Source of the DNA: Flavobacteriales bacterium
GTDB lineage: Bacteria > Bacteroidota > Bacteroidia > Flavobacteriales > TMED113
Direction of reading: 5' to 3'
Length of the DNA: 36,766 bases
NCBI GenBank assembly: GCA_002698365.1
Contig: NZWM01000049.1
Location: 1-36,766, forward strand
Program-made: the position numbers and the translations under genes
The notes under the pieces: generated by a model
Seen by the model: only the letters and a program-made list of their open reading frames with translations
Told to the model about the DNA's origin: nothing
Databases searched by the model: none
Part shown: positions 27,482-36,766 of the stretch, in pieces
How positions within the stretch are numbered: position 1 is the stretch's first letter
How the letters are laid out: each line of letters opens with the position of its first letter

Positions 27482-28378
27482 ATGAGAACAATATTATTTT
27501 TTTTTACTTTATGTTTTTCATTTTATATGTTTTCTCAAGATGTTAAAAGTTACATTAAGACATATAAAGATTTAGCAATTAATGAAATGCATCGTTATAA
27601 TATACCTGCTAGTATTACTCTAGCTCAAGGAATATTGGAGTCTGGAAGTGGAACTAGTAAACTTGCTGTAGAATCAAATAATCACTTTGGTATTAAGTGT
27701 CATGTTAAATGGCTGGGGTTAAAGACTTATCATGATGATGATGCAAAAAATGAGTGTTTTAGGAAATATAATAGTGTTGAGGAATCATTTCGTGATCATT
27801 CAATATTTTTGTCAGAAAGAGGTCGTTATTCTTTTTTATTTGAACTGAGAAAAAATGATTATAAAGGCTGGGCCAAAGGATTGCAAAAAGCAGGTTATGC
27901 AACTAATAAACAGTATGCCAAAAAGCTAATTGAATTAATTCGAACATATAATTTATCTCAGTATGATAAGAAACGTTTAAATAATAAGCAAGAACAAAAA
28001 TTTAGAGAAGACAATGAAGTTATTGTGAGTTCAGAAGTTTTTGAAAAAAATTACACTAAATATGTGTTGGCAAAAGAAGGAGAATTGTATGATGATATTG
28101 CTGAAGAACGAGGATTGTGGTTATGGGAGTTATTAAAGTATAATGAATGTGAAATTGACAGACCTTTATTAAAGGGTGAAAAGGTTTATTTGCAGCCAAA
28201 AAGAAAAAAAGGAACTAAGTCTTATCATATAGTAAAAGAAGATGAAACAATGTATGATATATCTCAGTTGTATGGTGTTAAATTAAAGCACTTATATAAA
28301 AAAAATAGGATGAATTTTGGTAGTGAACCATATGTAGGCCAAAAATTAAGTTTAATAAAAAAGAAGAAATTTAATTGA
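27482..28378 (+). CDS. Glucosaminidase-domain peptidoglycan hydrolase with C-terminal LysM
   Basis: YNIPASITLAQGILESGSGTSKLAVESNNHFGIKCH...FRKYNSVEESFRDHSIFL; C-terminal SYHIVKEDETMYDISQLYGVKLKHLYKKNRM. Confidence 0.9.
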   Translation: MRTILFFFTLCFSFYMFSQDVKSYIKTYKDLAINEMHRYNIPASITLAQGILESGSGTSKLAVESNNHFGIKCHVKWLGLKTYHDDDAKNECFRKYNSVEESFRDHSIFLSERGRYSFLFELRKNDYKGWAKGLQKAGYATNKQYAKKLIELIRTYNLSQYDKKRLNNKQEQKFREDNEVIVSSEVFEKNYTKYVLAKEGELYDDIAEERGLWLWELLKYNECEIDRPLLKGEKVYLQPKRKKGTKSYHIVKEDETMYDISQLYGVKLKHLYKKNRMNFGSEPYVGQKLSLIKKKKFN

Positions 28379-30866
28379 TATTATAATTATAAATTACTCC
28401 TTCACTACTTCCTACTATTAAACATGTTTTATTTCCAAATGTAGCTATATTAAAGTCAGTGGTTCCAAAAAATGGTTGTGTTATTAATTCTCCGTTTCCA
28501 TTCAATATATAAATTAGTTGATCAGTTTTATTTTGTATGGCAATAAAAGGACTTTTATTCTGAAAAAAAACTTGTGGGATGGATGCTGGCTTGGTTTTAA
28601 AATTATATTCAAACTGATGATTTTTAGAAGAGAATGTTAATCTTTTGTCTTTTAAAATTATAGTATAATTATTGTTTCTAATATACTTGTCACCTTTGTT
28701 TAAATTTTGAATTGCTAAAGTATCAACATTCCCATTAAAATTAATGTAGATCACATCCCCCTTTGCATTGGTTGTAATTAATTTACTGTCATATAATGTT
28801 GTTCCTTTTACTAAATTCATTTTTTGTTGAGATCTGTCTATTTTTTCTTTTATTTTCACTCTTTCTTGTCCTTTTCTATTTAGTAAATAGGTTTTTTGAT
28901 TTATAGTACTTATTACTATATAATCCTTGTCGAATAATTGATAATGTTCCGGTGTATTTATTATTTTAGACTCGGCTTCTATAAATTCCCATCCTGATAC
29001 TATTTCACCTTTTTGATTGTACATTTTCATTTCATTTTCCATTGGCACTAAAATTCTATAATTGCGGGAATTATCATAATCAAAAACAGCTAATGGAACC
29101 GACATTAATTTTTTGCTTTTTATGGGAAATGGAGACACATGTTTTCCATTTCTATCAATCAGATATATAGAGTCTTTTGTGTTAAATAAGTATTGTAATT
29201 TATTATTTTTATATGCATCTATTTGATGAATCTTTCCGATAATAGAATTCCCAATATTTTTTTTCCAAAGCTTCTCACCATTTTCGTTTAATAAATAAAT
29301 ATTATTCTCTATGTCTTGTGTCAAGATTTCCATTTTTTTTGTGTAATGATTTGTTACGATTTGAGGCTGGTAATTGGTTTCATGATCCAAATTAAAACTC
29401 CATGTAGTTGGGTTTTTCACATCAGGTTTGTCAGACAAAAAAAATAGTGAAGTGAAAAAGTAGTCTGGAGAGCCAATGTTTTTAGATACAACAGAGTTAA
29501 ATATGTTTTTCCATTCTTCTTGATGGTTCTCAAACGTCAAATAAAAGGCAGTATGAGACTTGTTGCCAACTTGTTCATTAATTACACTTAGTGCTTTGCT
29601 TTTTCCAATTGTTTGATTAGAGATTCGATTATTTATCAGAGATTTTATTTTTTGGATTGAATAACTCAGAACTATATAATTATCTACTATAATATAATAT
29701 GTTGTGTTCCATTTTTCAAGCATTTTTTTTAACCATAGATTTTCTTTTAATTTTTCATGCTTTAACTCCCGTATATTATAGTTTAGATATCTAGTGTTTT
29801 TTAAACTTGTCTCATTGTTTAATTGTAAATAATTCACGCATTCTTTTTCATTTTCAGCTTCAAAAATTAAATATGAAATATCTGTAAATAAATTGTCATC
29901 ATATGCAATATCAATTTCGTTGGGCACACATGTTTCGTTAGATAGGTGATAAATGTTTTGATCTAACCCAGGATTAATAATATTAATTACTTCATTTAAA
30001 TCTATGTTGTCATTTATTTGATATTTATAAAAACCCTTTATGTGTCTAGGCAGTATGTTTTCAATGTCAGATTTTTTTGTGTCACTATATTTATTATTTT
30101 TCAGATATGTAACTAAACCTCTGTTTGTCACACCATGTAGCAGAATACTATTCTCTTCTAATTCTACATCAAACCATGACCATGTATCAGAATTTAAAAA
30201 AATATTTTTTTGGCCAATAATACTTTCAGTAAATTGTGTTTTTACCAAAATATTTATGTCGCTGTATTTAGGTAGATTCTTATATAATTTATTTATTGGA
30301 TCTGCTGTAAATATATTAGTGCCATGATTTATCTGTCTTATACTTTCTTCAATTATTATTTGAGAAAAGCTTAGTATAAAAGTTCCATTATGTACAGCAA
30401 AAAACACATTTGTTGAATTTCCATTTTCTGTTTTTAATTGCGTCTTATTGATTTTGACACCTTCATATATTCTAGGTTGATTATCACTGCTTTTTCTTGT
30501 ATTTAGCAAATTGTTGATTTCTTCATTTGTTTCAGAGATAGATGTGACAAAAAGAAAATTATTCTTTTTTTGACCGATGAGTACTGAACTTACGTATATT
30601 GTTTGATTATGGAACAACTTATTTAAGTTGTATTTTTCATTAAGTGTTTCAAGATTTTTAAATGTTTGATTTAACGATTCAATTTGTTTTAACTGATCCC
30701 ACCACGGAAATGATTTGATGTTCGTGTTTATTTTATTGACATCATATATTTTAATAATCAAATCAGAATTTACAGGAATTGCTTGTGTTAATTTGAAATT
30801 TGATTCATGATCTTGCACATTGCAAGCATACAGAATTAGAAGAATTATGAGAAAATATTTTTTCAT
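28371..30866 (-). CDS. Large lipoprotein, DUF3352-like N-terminal region plus probable beta-propeller C-terminal region
   Basis: 831 aa; lipobox ILLILYACN; C-half has repeated ILTQDIENNIYLLNENGEKLWKKNIG / IYLIDRNGKHVSPFP / TYLLNRKGQERVK / IYILNGNGELITQPFFG blade-like strands. Confidence 0.65.
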   Translation of the reverse strand: MKKYFLIILLILYACNVQDHESNFKLTQAIPVNSDLIIKIYDVNKINTNIKSFPWWDQLKQIESLNQTFKNLETLNEKYNLNKLFHNQTIYVSSVLIGQKKNNFLFVTSISETNEEINNLLNTRKSSDNQPRIYEGVKINKTQLKTENGNSTNVFFAVHNGTFILSFSQIIIEESIRQINHGTNIFTADPINKLYKNLPKYSDINILVKTQFTESIIGQKNIFLNSDTWSWFDVELEENSILLHGVTNRGLVTYLKNNKYSDTKKSDIENILPRHIKGFYKYQINDNIDLNEVINIINPGLDQNIYHLSNETCVPNEIDIAYDDNLFTDISYLIFEAENEKECVNYLQLNNETSLKNTRYLNYNIRELKHEKLKENLWLKKMLEKWNTTYYIIVDNYIVLSYSIQKIKSLINNRISNQTIGKSKALSVINEQVGNKSHTAFYLTFENHQEEWKNIFNSVVSKNIGSPDYFFTSLFFLSDKPDVKNPTTWSFNLDHETNYQPQIVTNHYTKKMEILTQDIENNIYLLNENGEKLWKKNIGNSIIGKIHQIDAYKNNKLQYLFNTKDSIYLIDRNGKHVSPFPIKSKKLMSVPLAVFDYDNSRNYRILVPMENEMKMYNQKGEIVSGWEFIEAESKIINTPEHYQLFDKDYIVISTINQKTYLLNRKGQERVKIKEKIDRSQQKMNLVKGTTLYDSKLITTNAKGDVIYINFNGNVDTLAIQNLNKGDKYIRNNNYTIILKDKRLTFSSKNHQFEYNFKTKPASIPQVFFQNKSPFIAIQNKTDQLIYILNGNGELITQPFFGTTDFNIATFGNKTCLIVGSSEGVIYNYNIN

Positions 30867-30867
30867 T

Positions 30868-31476
30868 TTATAAGTTCAAAGTGTATTGAGGCTCTAATAA
30901 TTTAAAACTTTTTCTATGATATTTATTGATTCCATATTTAATTATTTGTTTTTTATGTTCTTTTGTTGGGTATCCTTTATTTTTCTCCCAATTATATTTT
31001 GGATGTTTTGTAGATAATTGTTTCATAATATTATCACGATGTGTCTTTGCTAATATTGAAGCTGCTGAAATGGAATAATACTTGGCATCTCCTTTAATAA
31101 TACATTTATGTTGCAATTTTTTATATTTATGAAATCGATTACCGTCAATTAATAATAAATTGATTTTTTTCTGTTTTATTTTTTGTTCAATCATTTCAAC
31201 TGCTTTGTGCATTGCAGCAATAGACGCATTTAATATATTGATTTGATCAATTTTTGTGTTATTAATGACACCAATTCCCCAAGCTATACTTTTTGCTTGT
31301 ATAATGTTGGCTAGTTCATATCTTAGTTTTTCATTTATTTTTTTAGAATCATTGAGTCTTTTGTCAAAAAATATATTTGGTAGTATGACCGCTGCAGCTA
31401 CAACAGGTCCAGCTAGTGCTCCTCTGCCCGCCTCATCACAACCGCAAATTATTTTTTTAGGATCATATTTTTCCAT
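30868..31476 (-). CDS. rnhB: Ribonuclease HII
   Basis: IICGCDEAGRGALAGPVVAAAVIL, LLIDGNRFH, KGDAKYYSISAASILAKTHRD, YPTKEHKKQI. Confidence 0.95.
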   Translation of the reverse strand: MEKYDPKKIICGCDEAGRGALAGPVVAAAVILPNIFFDKRLNDSKKINEKLRYELANIIQAKSIAWGIGVINNTKIDQINILNASIAAMHKAVEMIEQKIKQKKINLLLIDGNRFHKYKKLQHKCIIKGDAKYYSISAASILAKTHRDNIMKQLSTKHPKYNWEKNKGYPTKEHKKQIIKYGINKYHRKSFKLLEPQYTLNL

Positions 31477-32605
31477 TTGTATGAATTTGTTTTTTTAATA
31501 TTTCACCAATTCCATCACTTGTTTTTTTCCAGTCAAAAATTTTAATTCTTTCTTTACCTTTTTGGATGAGTTCACTTCTTAATTCGTTATTCGTATCTAT
31601 TTTTTGTATGGCTGTATTAATATCATTAATATCATGTGGATTTACTATTAAAGCAGCGTTCCCAGCCACTTCAGGCATGGCACTTGTATTTGAGGTAATT
31701 ACTGGAACTCCAGATTTCATTGCTTCAATTATGGGGAGACCAAATCCCTCAAAAATGGATGTGAAAATAAGCGCTTTGGCAGCAGCTAAAATGGATTTCA
31801 TAATATTATCTTCTATGGATCCTAGAAAAATCACTTCGCTCCTAAACTTCATGTTCTTAAAATCATTTTCAGTTTTTTTGTCCCACCATTTTTTATTACC
31901 AATGATGATTAATTTATTTTTAGATTTTGGATTACAGCTTTTATATATATCAAAAGCTAACAGTAGATTTCTTATATTTTTTCTTTTATGTAAACTCCCA
32001 ATAAAAAGAAAAAAGTCGCAACCTGCAGAATATTGGTTTTTAATTTTCGTTTTTTCTTTTTCAGGTATTTCTGTAAAGATATTGGAGATTCCATTATACA
32101 TAACACTTATTTTGCTTTGATCAATTGCATATTTTTCGATAATATCTTTTTTGGAAAAATGAGATACAGTAATTATATGATTTGATAATTTCGCATATTG
32201 CTTAAAGTATTTTCGATAAAAAAAGCTATGAGACCATGCTAAATCTTTGGGTCTATGTTCAAAGTTAATATCATGAATAGTAATAACGGTTGGGGTAGAT
32301 ATTTGTGTAGGCATAAATCCATCTGGTGAAAAAAACAGATCAGGATTAATTTTCTTTATTAATTTAGGCAGTCGAATCTGAAACCATATCCACCAAAGTA
32401 TTGGATGTCTAGTTTGTGGAGCTAAAATATGAGGAATAATATTTTTAGAAAAAATGAATTCTGACGAAAATGGCCTATCAAATATAAAATGAAATTCAAT
32501 TTCTGGATGATTTGTTGTAATTCTTTTTAAAATTTCAAAACTAAATCGGCCAATGCCATCGAGTTTGTTTTTTATTAGTAATCTTGTATTTACTGCTATT
32601 CTCAC
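31463..32605 (-). CDS. GT4-family glycosyltransferase (GT-B)
   Basis: RLLIKNKLDGIGRFSFEIL, FLFIGSLHKRKNIRNLLLAF, AKALIFTSIFEGFGLPIIEAMKSGVPVITSNTSAMPEVAGNAALIVNPHD. Confidence 0.9.
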   Translation of the reverse strand: MRIAVNTRLLIKNKLDGIGRFSFEILKRITTNHPEIEFHFIFDRPFSSEFIFSKNIIPHILAPQTRHPILWWIWFQIRLPKLIKKINPDLFFSPDGFMPTQISTPTVITIHDINFEHRPKDLAWSHSFFYRKYFKQYAKLSNHIITVSHFSKKDIIEKYAIDQSKISVMYNGISNIFTEIPEKEKTKIKNQYSAGCDFFLFIGSLHKRKNIRNLLLAFDIYKSCNPKSKNKLIIIGNKKWWDKKTENDFKNMKFRSEVIFLGSIEDNIMKSILAAAKALIFTSIFEGFGLPIIEAMKSGVPVITSNTSAMPEVAGNAALIVNPHDINDINTAIQKIDTNNELRSELIQKGKERIKIFDWKKTSDGIGEILKKQIHTNGKI

Positions 32606-32695
32606 TTTTTCAATTTAATCAATTATAAAGAATTATAGATATGATAATTAGATATTTTACGTTAACTTAAAAAAGTTATTATAAATTATTAAGAT

Positions 32696-34144
32696 ATGAA
32701 AAGAAAGTTTATTTGGAATTTACTTTTAGTTGTTGTTTTAAATTTACTTATCAAACCTTTTTATATTTTAGGTATTGACGCTGAAGTTATTAATAGAGTT
32801 GGTCCTAGTGTGTATGGTAATTATTTTGCTCTAATTAATTTCTCTTTTCTTTTAAATATTATTCTTGATTTAGGTATTACGAATTATAATGTTAAAAATA
32901 TCGCACAACATACTCAACTACTAGAAAAACATTTTTCTGGTATTATTACGTTGAGGCTTTGCTTGGTTGTTTTGTATTTAGCAGTCACTTTTGTGACTGC
33001 CTGGTTTGTCGGTTATGATTCTATGCAATTTAAGCTTCTCTTAATATTGGCTTTGAATCAAGCTCTCGTTGCTTTTATATTATATATAAGATCTAATTTT
33101 GCTGGATTACATTTATTTGTGCAGGATAGCATTATTTCAGTTCTAGATAGAGTCTTATTAATTATTATTTGTTCTGTTTTGTTGTGGGGAGGTATATCTT
33201 CCAAACCGTTTCAAATTGAGTGGTTTGTCTATGCTCAATCAGCTTCTTATTTTATAACATTACTGATTTGTGCGTTTTTAATGTTTAAAAAAACACATAA
33301 TTTCTCTTTCAAATGGAATCCAGCTTTTTCTATTGTTATTTTAAAACGCAGCTTCCCATATGCGATGCTAATTTTGTTGATGACAGTCTATTATAGGATT
33401 GATAGTGTTATGTTAGAAAGAATGTTAAATGACAATTCTATTCAAGCAGGTATATATGCTCAAGCATATCGTTTTTTTGAAGCATCTAATATGATAGCCT
33501 ATTTATTTGCAGCATTATTGTTGCCTATTTTTGCAAGAATGTTGAAAAATAATGAGTCTGTTAGTGAACTTGTTGATTGTGCATTTAAAATGTTAATGGG
33601 CTTTGGTATTATTTTAACTGTTTTTTGTTGTTTTTATAGTTATGAAATTATTCATTTCAGATATCAAAATCACATATTAGACTCATCTAGAATATTAGAA
33701 ATTTTGATGATTTGTTTTTTATTTGTTTCCTCTACATACATCTATGGCACATTATTAACTGCTAATGGGAATCTTTTTTATTTAAATATTATTGCTGGGT
33801 TGGGTGTCTTTTTAAATATTTTTTTAAATCTAATTTTAATACCAAAATATCATGCTTTTGGTTCGGCGGTTGCTAGTTTAATTACTCAATCTCTGACTGG
33901 TTTAGCCCAGTTGATTTTATGTTTTTATATTTTTAAATTTTCATCTTATTCAATGTTGTTTAGAGTATTTGTTTTTTTTATTGGTATATTATTTTTTGGA
34001 TATATCACTTCACAAATCAATATTTCCGAACACATATGTTTCATCATTTATATTATACTTAGTGGTTTTTGGTTATTTGCAACAAAGTTGATAAAGTTGT
34101 CAGATTTTTATTTGTTAATAGACAATAAGCATAACTTAAAATAA
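32696..34144 (+). CDS. Wzx-like polysaccharide flippase (MOP superfamily)
   Basis: 482 aa polytopic; NRVGPSVYGNYFALINFSFLLNIILDLGITNYNVKNIAQ; YYRIDSVMLERMLNDNSIQAGIYAQAYRFFEA. Confidence 0.88.
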   Translation: MKRKFIWNLLLVVVLNLLIKPFYILGIDAEVINRVGPSVYGNYFALINFSFLLNIILDLGITNYNVKNIAQHTQLLEKHFSGIITLRLCLVVLYLAVTFVTAWFVGYDSMQFKLLLILALNQALVAFILYIRSNFAGLHLFVQDSIISVLDRVLLIIICSVLLWGGISSKPFQIEWFVYAQSASYFITLLICAFLMFKKTHNFSFKWNPAFSIVILKRSFPYAMLILLMTVYYRIDSVMLERMLNDNSIQAGIYAQAYRFFEASNMIAYLFAALLLPIFARMLKNNESVSELVDCAFKMLMGFGIILTVFCCFYSYEIIHFRYQNHILDSSRILEILMICFLFVSSTYIYGTLLTANGNLFYLNIIAGLGVFLNIFLNLILIPKYHAFGSAVASLITQSLTGLAQLILCFYIFKFSSYSMLFRVFVFFIGILFFGYITSQINISEHICFIIYIILSGFWLFATKLIKLSDFYLLIDNKHNLK

Positions 34145-34176
34145 GTTGTACTATATTTGGTGAAAATTTATAATTT

Positions 34177-35184
34177 ATGAAAGAAGAAAATTTCGATTTT
34201 TTATGGCTCCTAAGCTTGTGTAAAAAACACGTGAGACTGTTATCTTTATTATTAGTTTTTACAATCATTATCTCTTCTTTGATTTCTATTTTTTGCATAG
34301 AATCTAAATTTCAGTCTTCAGTGATTATTTATCCGACAACTACTAATTCGATTTCGCAGGCATTGTTAGTTGAACACAATCCATATAGAAAAGATGTTTT
34401 AGAATTTGGTGAAGAACAAGAAGCAGAACAATTACTGCAGGTGTTGAATAGTGATGAAATGAGAGATTCTATTATAAGGAGATTTGATTTATATAAGCAT
34501 TTTAATGTAAATCAAGATGAAGAATTTCATAAAACGACTGTAAATACAATTTATGCCAATTTGATTAATATAAAAAAAACAAAATTTAATTCCATTGAAA
34601 TTATTGTTCTTGATAGGGATCCGGTTATGGCATCAAATATAGCTAATGAGTATTTAACATTAATGGACGTAGTTATTAGTCGTATTAGAAAAAAGAGAGC
34701 TCAGCAAGCTTTAACGATTCTAGAGACTAGAAAACAGATATTATATAAGCAAAGGAACCTAATACAAGATTCTATCCAAGATTATAGGTTGAATGGTATT
34801 ATATCTATTACTCCACAAGTAGAGAGATTAACTGAGCAATATGCAATTGCTTTAGCTGCTAATAATTTAAGTGGTGCAAGAAGAATTAAAGATGAATTAA
34901 GTCACATAGGTGAAAATGCAGGTGCTCATGATATGTTATTACGTAAATCTTATGCGATAGAAAATGAGCTTTCCAAGATAGAATTTGAAGCAGATAGGGT
35001 GTTGATTGATGCAAACTACTCATTGGAAAATAAATTTATTATTAATAGAGCGTATCCGGCTGACAAAAAATCATATCCAGTTCGGTGGTTAGTAGTATTT
35101 TCTTCTTTGATTTCCGTTTTTGTATTTTCACTTATATCTATATCTATATCTGAGTACTTTAGTGTTAATAATGATAAAAAATAA
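34177..35184 (+). CDS. Wzz-like chain-length determinant/polysaccharide co-polymerase
   Basis: Two terminal TM segments around a coiled-coil region; VLDRDPVMASNIANEYLTLMD; AYPADKKSYPVRWLVVFSSLISVFVFSLI. Confidence 0.85.
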   Translation: MKEENFDFLWLLSLCKKHVRLLSLLLVFTIIISSLISIFCIESKFQSSVIIYPTTTNSISQALLVEHNPYRKDVLEFGEEQEAEQLLQVLNSDEMRDSIIRRFDLYKHFNVNQDEEFHKTTVNTIYANLINIKKTKFNSIEIIVLDRDPVMASNIANEYLTLMDVVISRIRKKRAQQALTILETRKQILYKQRNLIQDSIQDYRLNGIISITPQVERLTEQYAIALAANNLSGARRIKDELSHIGENAGAHDMLLRKSYAIENELSKIEFEADRVLIDANYSLENKFIINRAYPADKKSYPVRWLVVFSSLISVFVFSLISISISEYFSVNNDKK

Positions 35185-36604
35185 TTTTCTATCTTTTCTA
35201 TTATCGGCAGCTTATGTCGTTTTCTTATCTTTTTGTTTATGGAATGAAGAATATTTATTTCTTGCTATTCCATTGGTAATGACAGTACTCTATTTTGCTG
35301 TTTTTGATTTTAAATCTTTATTTTTTCTTGTAGTATTACTTACACCTTTATCAATGTCTTTATCTGATCTGGGAATGGCAGGATTTAATGTGGAAATGGC
35401 TTTTCCAACAGAACCCATTTTATTTGGCTTAATGTTACTTACATTGTGTAAGATATTTTATGATTTTACATCATTTAAGAAGGTGTTTAAACATCCAATT
35501 ACAATATGTATATTGTTGTACCTTGTTTGGATGGTTGTGACTTGTGTGACCTCTTCTATGCCACTAGTTTCTTTTAAGATGTTTTTAAGCAGACTATGGT
35601 ATATTTTACCACTTTTTTTCATGGGAGTTTTAATTTTTAAGAGTAAGCAATATATATATAAGTTTGTTCTTGTATATTGTATTCCGTTGTCCGCAGTTAT
35701 ATGCTATACTATATTACGTCATTCACATTATTTTTTTGATAAGCATTCAGCTCATTACATGATGTCACCTTTTTTTAATGACCATACATCATATGGAGCC
35801 GTTCTCGCATTCTTTATTCCTTTGCTTATTTGTATTCTTTGGGTGAAAAGAAAACATTTTTTAATGAAGATTTTTTTAATGACTATACTTTTGATATTTA
35901 TTGTTGGATTCATACTATCTTTTACACGTGCAGCTTGGATTAGTTTAATAATTGCTAGTTTTTGTATTATATTTTTAAAATTAAAAATTAATAGAAAACT
36001 ACTTTTTTTTATTCCTTCTGTTATGCTTTTTATCTTTTTTTTATTTCAAAATCCTATACTAGATGTATTGCAAAGCAATAAGCAAGATAGTTCGGATAAT
36101 TTAATTGAACATTTCACTTCCATTTCTAATATTTCTACAGATGCGTCGAATATGGAGAGAATTAATAGATGGAAATGTGCTGTGAATATGTTTTTAGAAA
36201 AACCAGTTTTTGGTTGGGGTCCAGGCACTTATCAATTTCAATATGCTCCTTTTCAAATATATAGTGATAAAACTATTATTAGTTCAAATCAGGGAGATAT
36301 GGGAAATGCACATAGTGAATATCTCGGCCCTCTGGCTGAATCAGGATTGTTGGGTCTTGTATTTTTTTTATTGCTGGTGTTTGTTGTGATTATTCAGGCT
36401 ATCAACTTATACGATACAATTGAGGACCAGCATCTTCAAACATTATTATTAGCTATTATAGCGGGATTACTTAGTTATTTTATACATGGAGCTTTTAATA
36501 ATTTCTTAGACACAGATAAAGCTTCTGTGGTTCTTTGGGCAGTAATTTCTATGATTGTTTCTTTAGATTTATTTCATGATAAAAAGCGATTGATTAATTC
36601 TTAG
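35171..36604 (+). CDS. O-antigen ligase/Wzy-like polymerase membrane protein
   Basis: Polytopic; SFTRAAWISLIIASF...RINRWKCAVNMFLEKPVFGWGPGTYQFQY...NAHSEYLGPLAESGLLGLVFFLLLV. ATG at 35171, overlapping the wzz-like stop by 14 nt, preferred over 35120. Confidence 0.88.
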   Translation: MIKNNFLSFLLSAAYVVFLSFCLWNEEYLFLAIPLVMTVLYFAVFDFKSLFFLVVLLTPLSMSLSDLGMAGFNVEMAFPTEPILFGLMLLTLCKIFYDFTSFKKVFKHPITICILLYLVWMVVTCVTSSMPLVSFKMFLSRLWYILPLFFMGVLIFKSKQYIYKFVLVYCIPLSAVICYTILRHSHYFFDKHSAHYMMSPFFNDHTSYGAVLAFFIPLLICILWVKRKHFLMKIFLMTILLIFIVGFILSFTRAAWISLIIASFCIIFLKLKINRKLLFFIPSVMLFIFFLFQNPILDVLQSNKQDSSDNLIEHFTSISNISTDASNMERINRWKCAVNMFLEKPVFGWGPGTYQFQYAPFQIYSDKTIISSNQGDMGNAHSEYLGPLAESGLLGLVFFLLLVFVVIIQAINLYDTIEDQHLQTLLLAIIAGLLSYFIHGAFNNFLDTDKASVVLWAVISMIVSLDLFHDKKRLINS

Positions 36605-36670
36605 AAATAAAAGTTTCAATACAATTTTTATTAACTTTATATGTATCGATTATTTAGTTGTTTATTATAA

Positions 36671-36766
36671 ATGAAAAAATTATTACTATTACTATTGTTC
36701 TGTCCTGTGTATTTGTTTTCACAAGATAATGGTTGTACAGATCCACAAGCATGTAATTATGATCCC
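36671..36766 (+). CDS. Secreted protein with GCTD module, truncated by window end
   Basis: MKKLLLLLLFCPVYLFSQDNGCTDPQACNYDP...: signal peptide followed by the GCTD motif seen in the 11976-14480 protein. Confidence 0.7.
   Translation, partial: MKKLLLLLLFCPVYLFSQDNGCTDPQACNYDP

Noticed and set aside
35133-35150. Three tandem TATATC hexamers near the end of the wzz-like gene
   Set aside because: Considered as a phase-variation tract, but the unit is 6 nt and in frame (encodes ISIS), so copy changes would not shift frame.
1-36766. Defence island, prophage, integrative element or biosynthetic gene cluster
   Set aside because: No recombinase, transposase, phage structural gene, nuclease/toxin pair, NRPS/PKS or similar hallmark seen in any frame.

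Overview
This is a 36.8-kb, very AT-rich chromosomal window from a Bacteroidota genome, most likely a marine Flavobacteriales relative; that assignment is inferred from gene content and type IX secretion (T9SS) tails. It is mostly dense housekeeping and envelope genes: alaS, hutU, fabD, folE2, queD, rnhB, miaE, waaA-like, rfbB, M23 and glucosaminidase peptidoglycan hydrolases, and a Wzx/Wzz/O-antigen-ligase-like polysaccharide block divergent from a GT4 glycosyltransferase. It also has a set of secreted, modular proteins: two PHB-depolymerase-like esterases, a trypsin-like protease and a thioredoxin-fold protein. These share small Cys modules (GCTD...NY...DGSC), 'DSYGDG' domains and T9SS-like tails. 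I saw no tRNA or rRNA gene, CRISPR array, prophage, transposase or clear defence system. The items most worth a second look are: a MORN-repeat/retropepsin-like fusion; a short ILG[RK]...YxDG[ST] C-terminal tail and the GCTD module recurring across unrelated secreted proteins; a 51-aa Cys-rich ORF (DUF5522-like), absent from the ORF track, start-stop coupled to hutU; a tandem amidohydrolase whose first copy lacks the metal-binding HxH; and an exact 14-bp palindrome that forms the overlap of the alaS and hutU stop regions. I found no convincing new multi-gene system. All family calls come from reading motifs by eye, with no database search.
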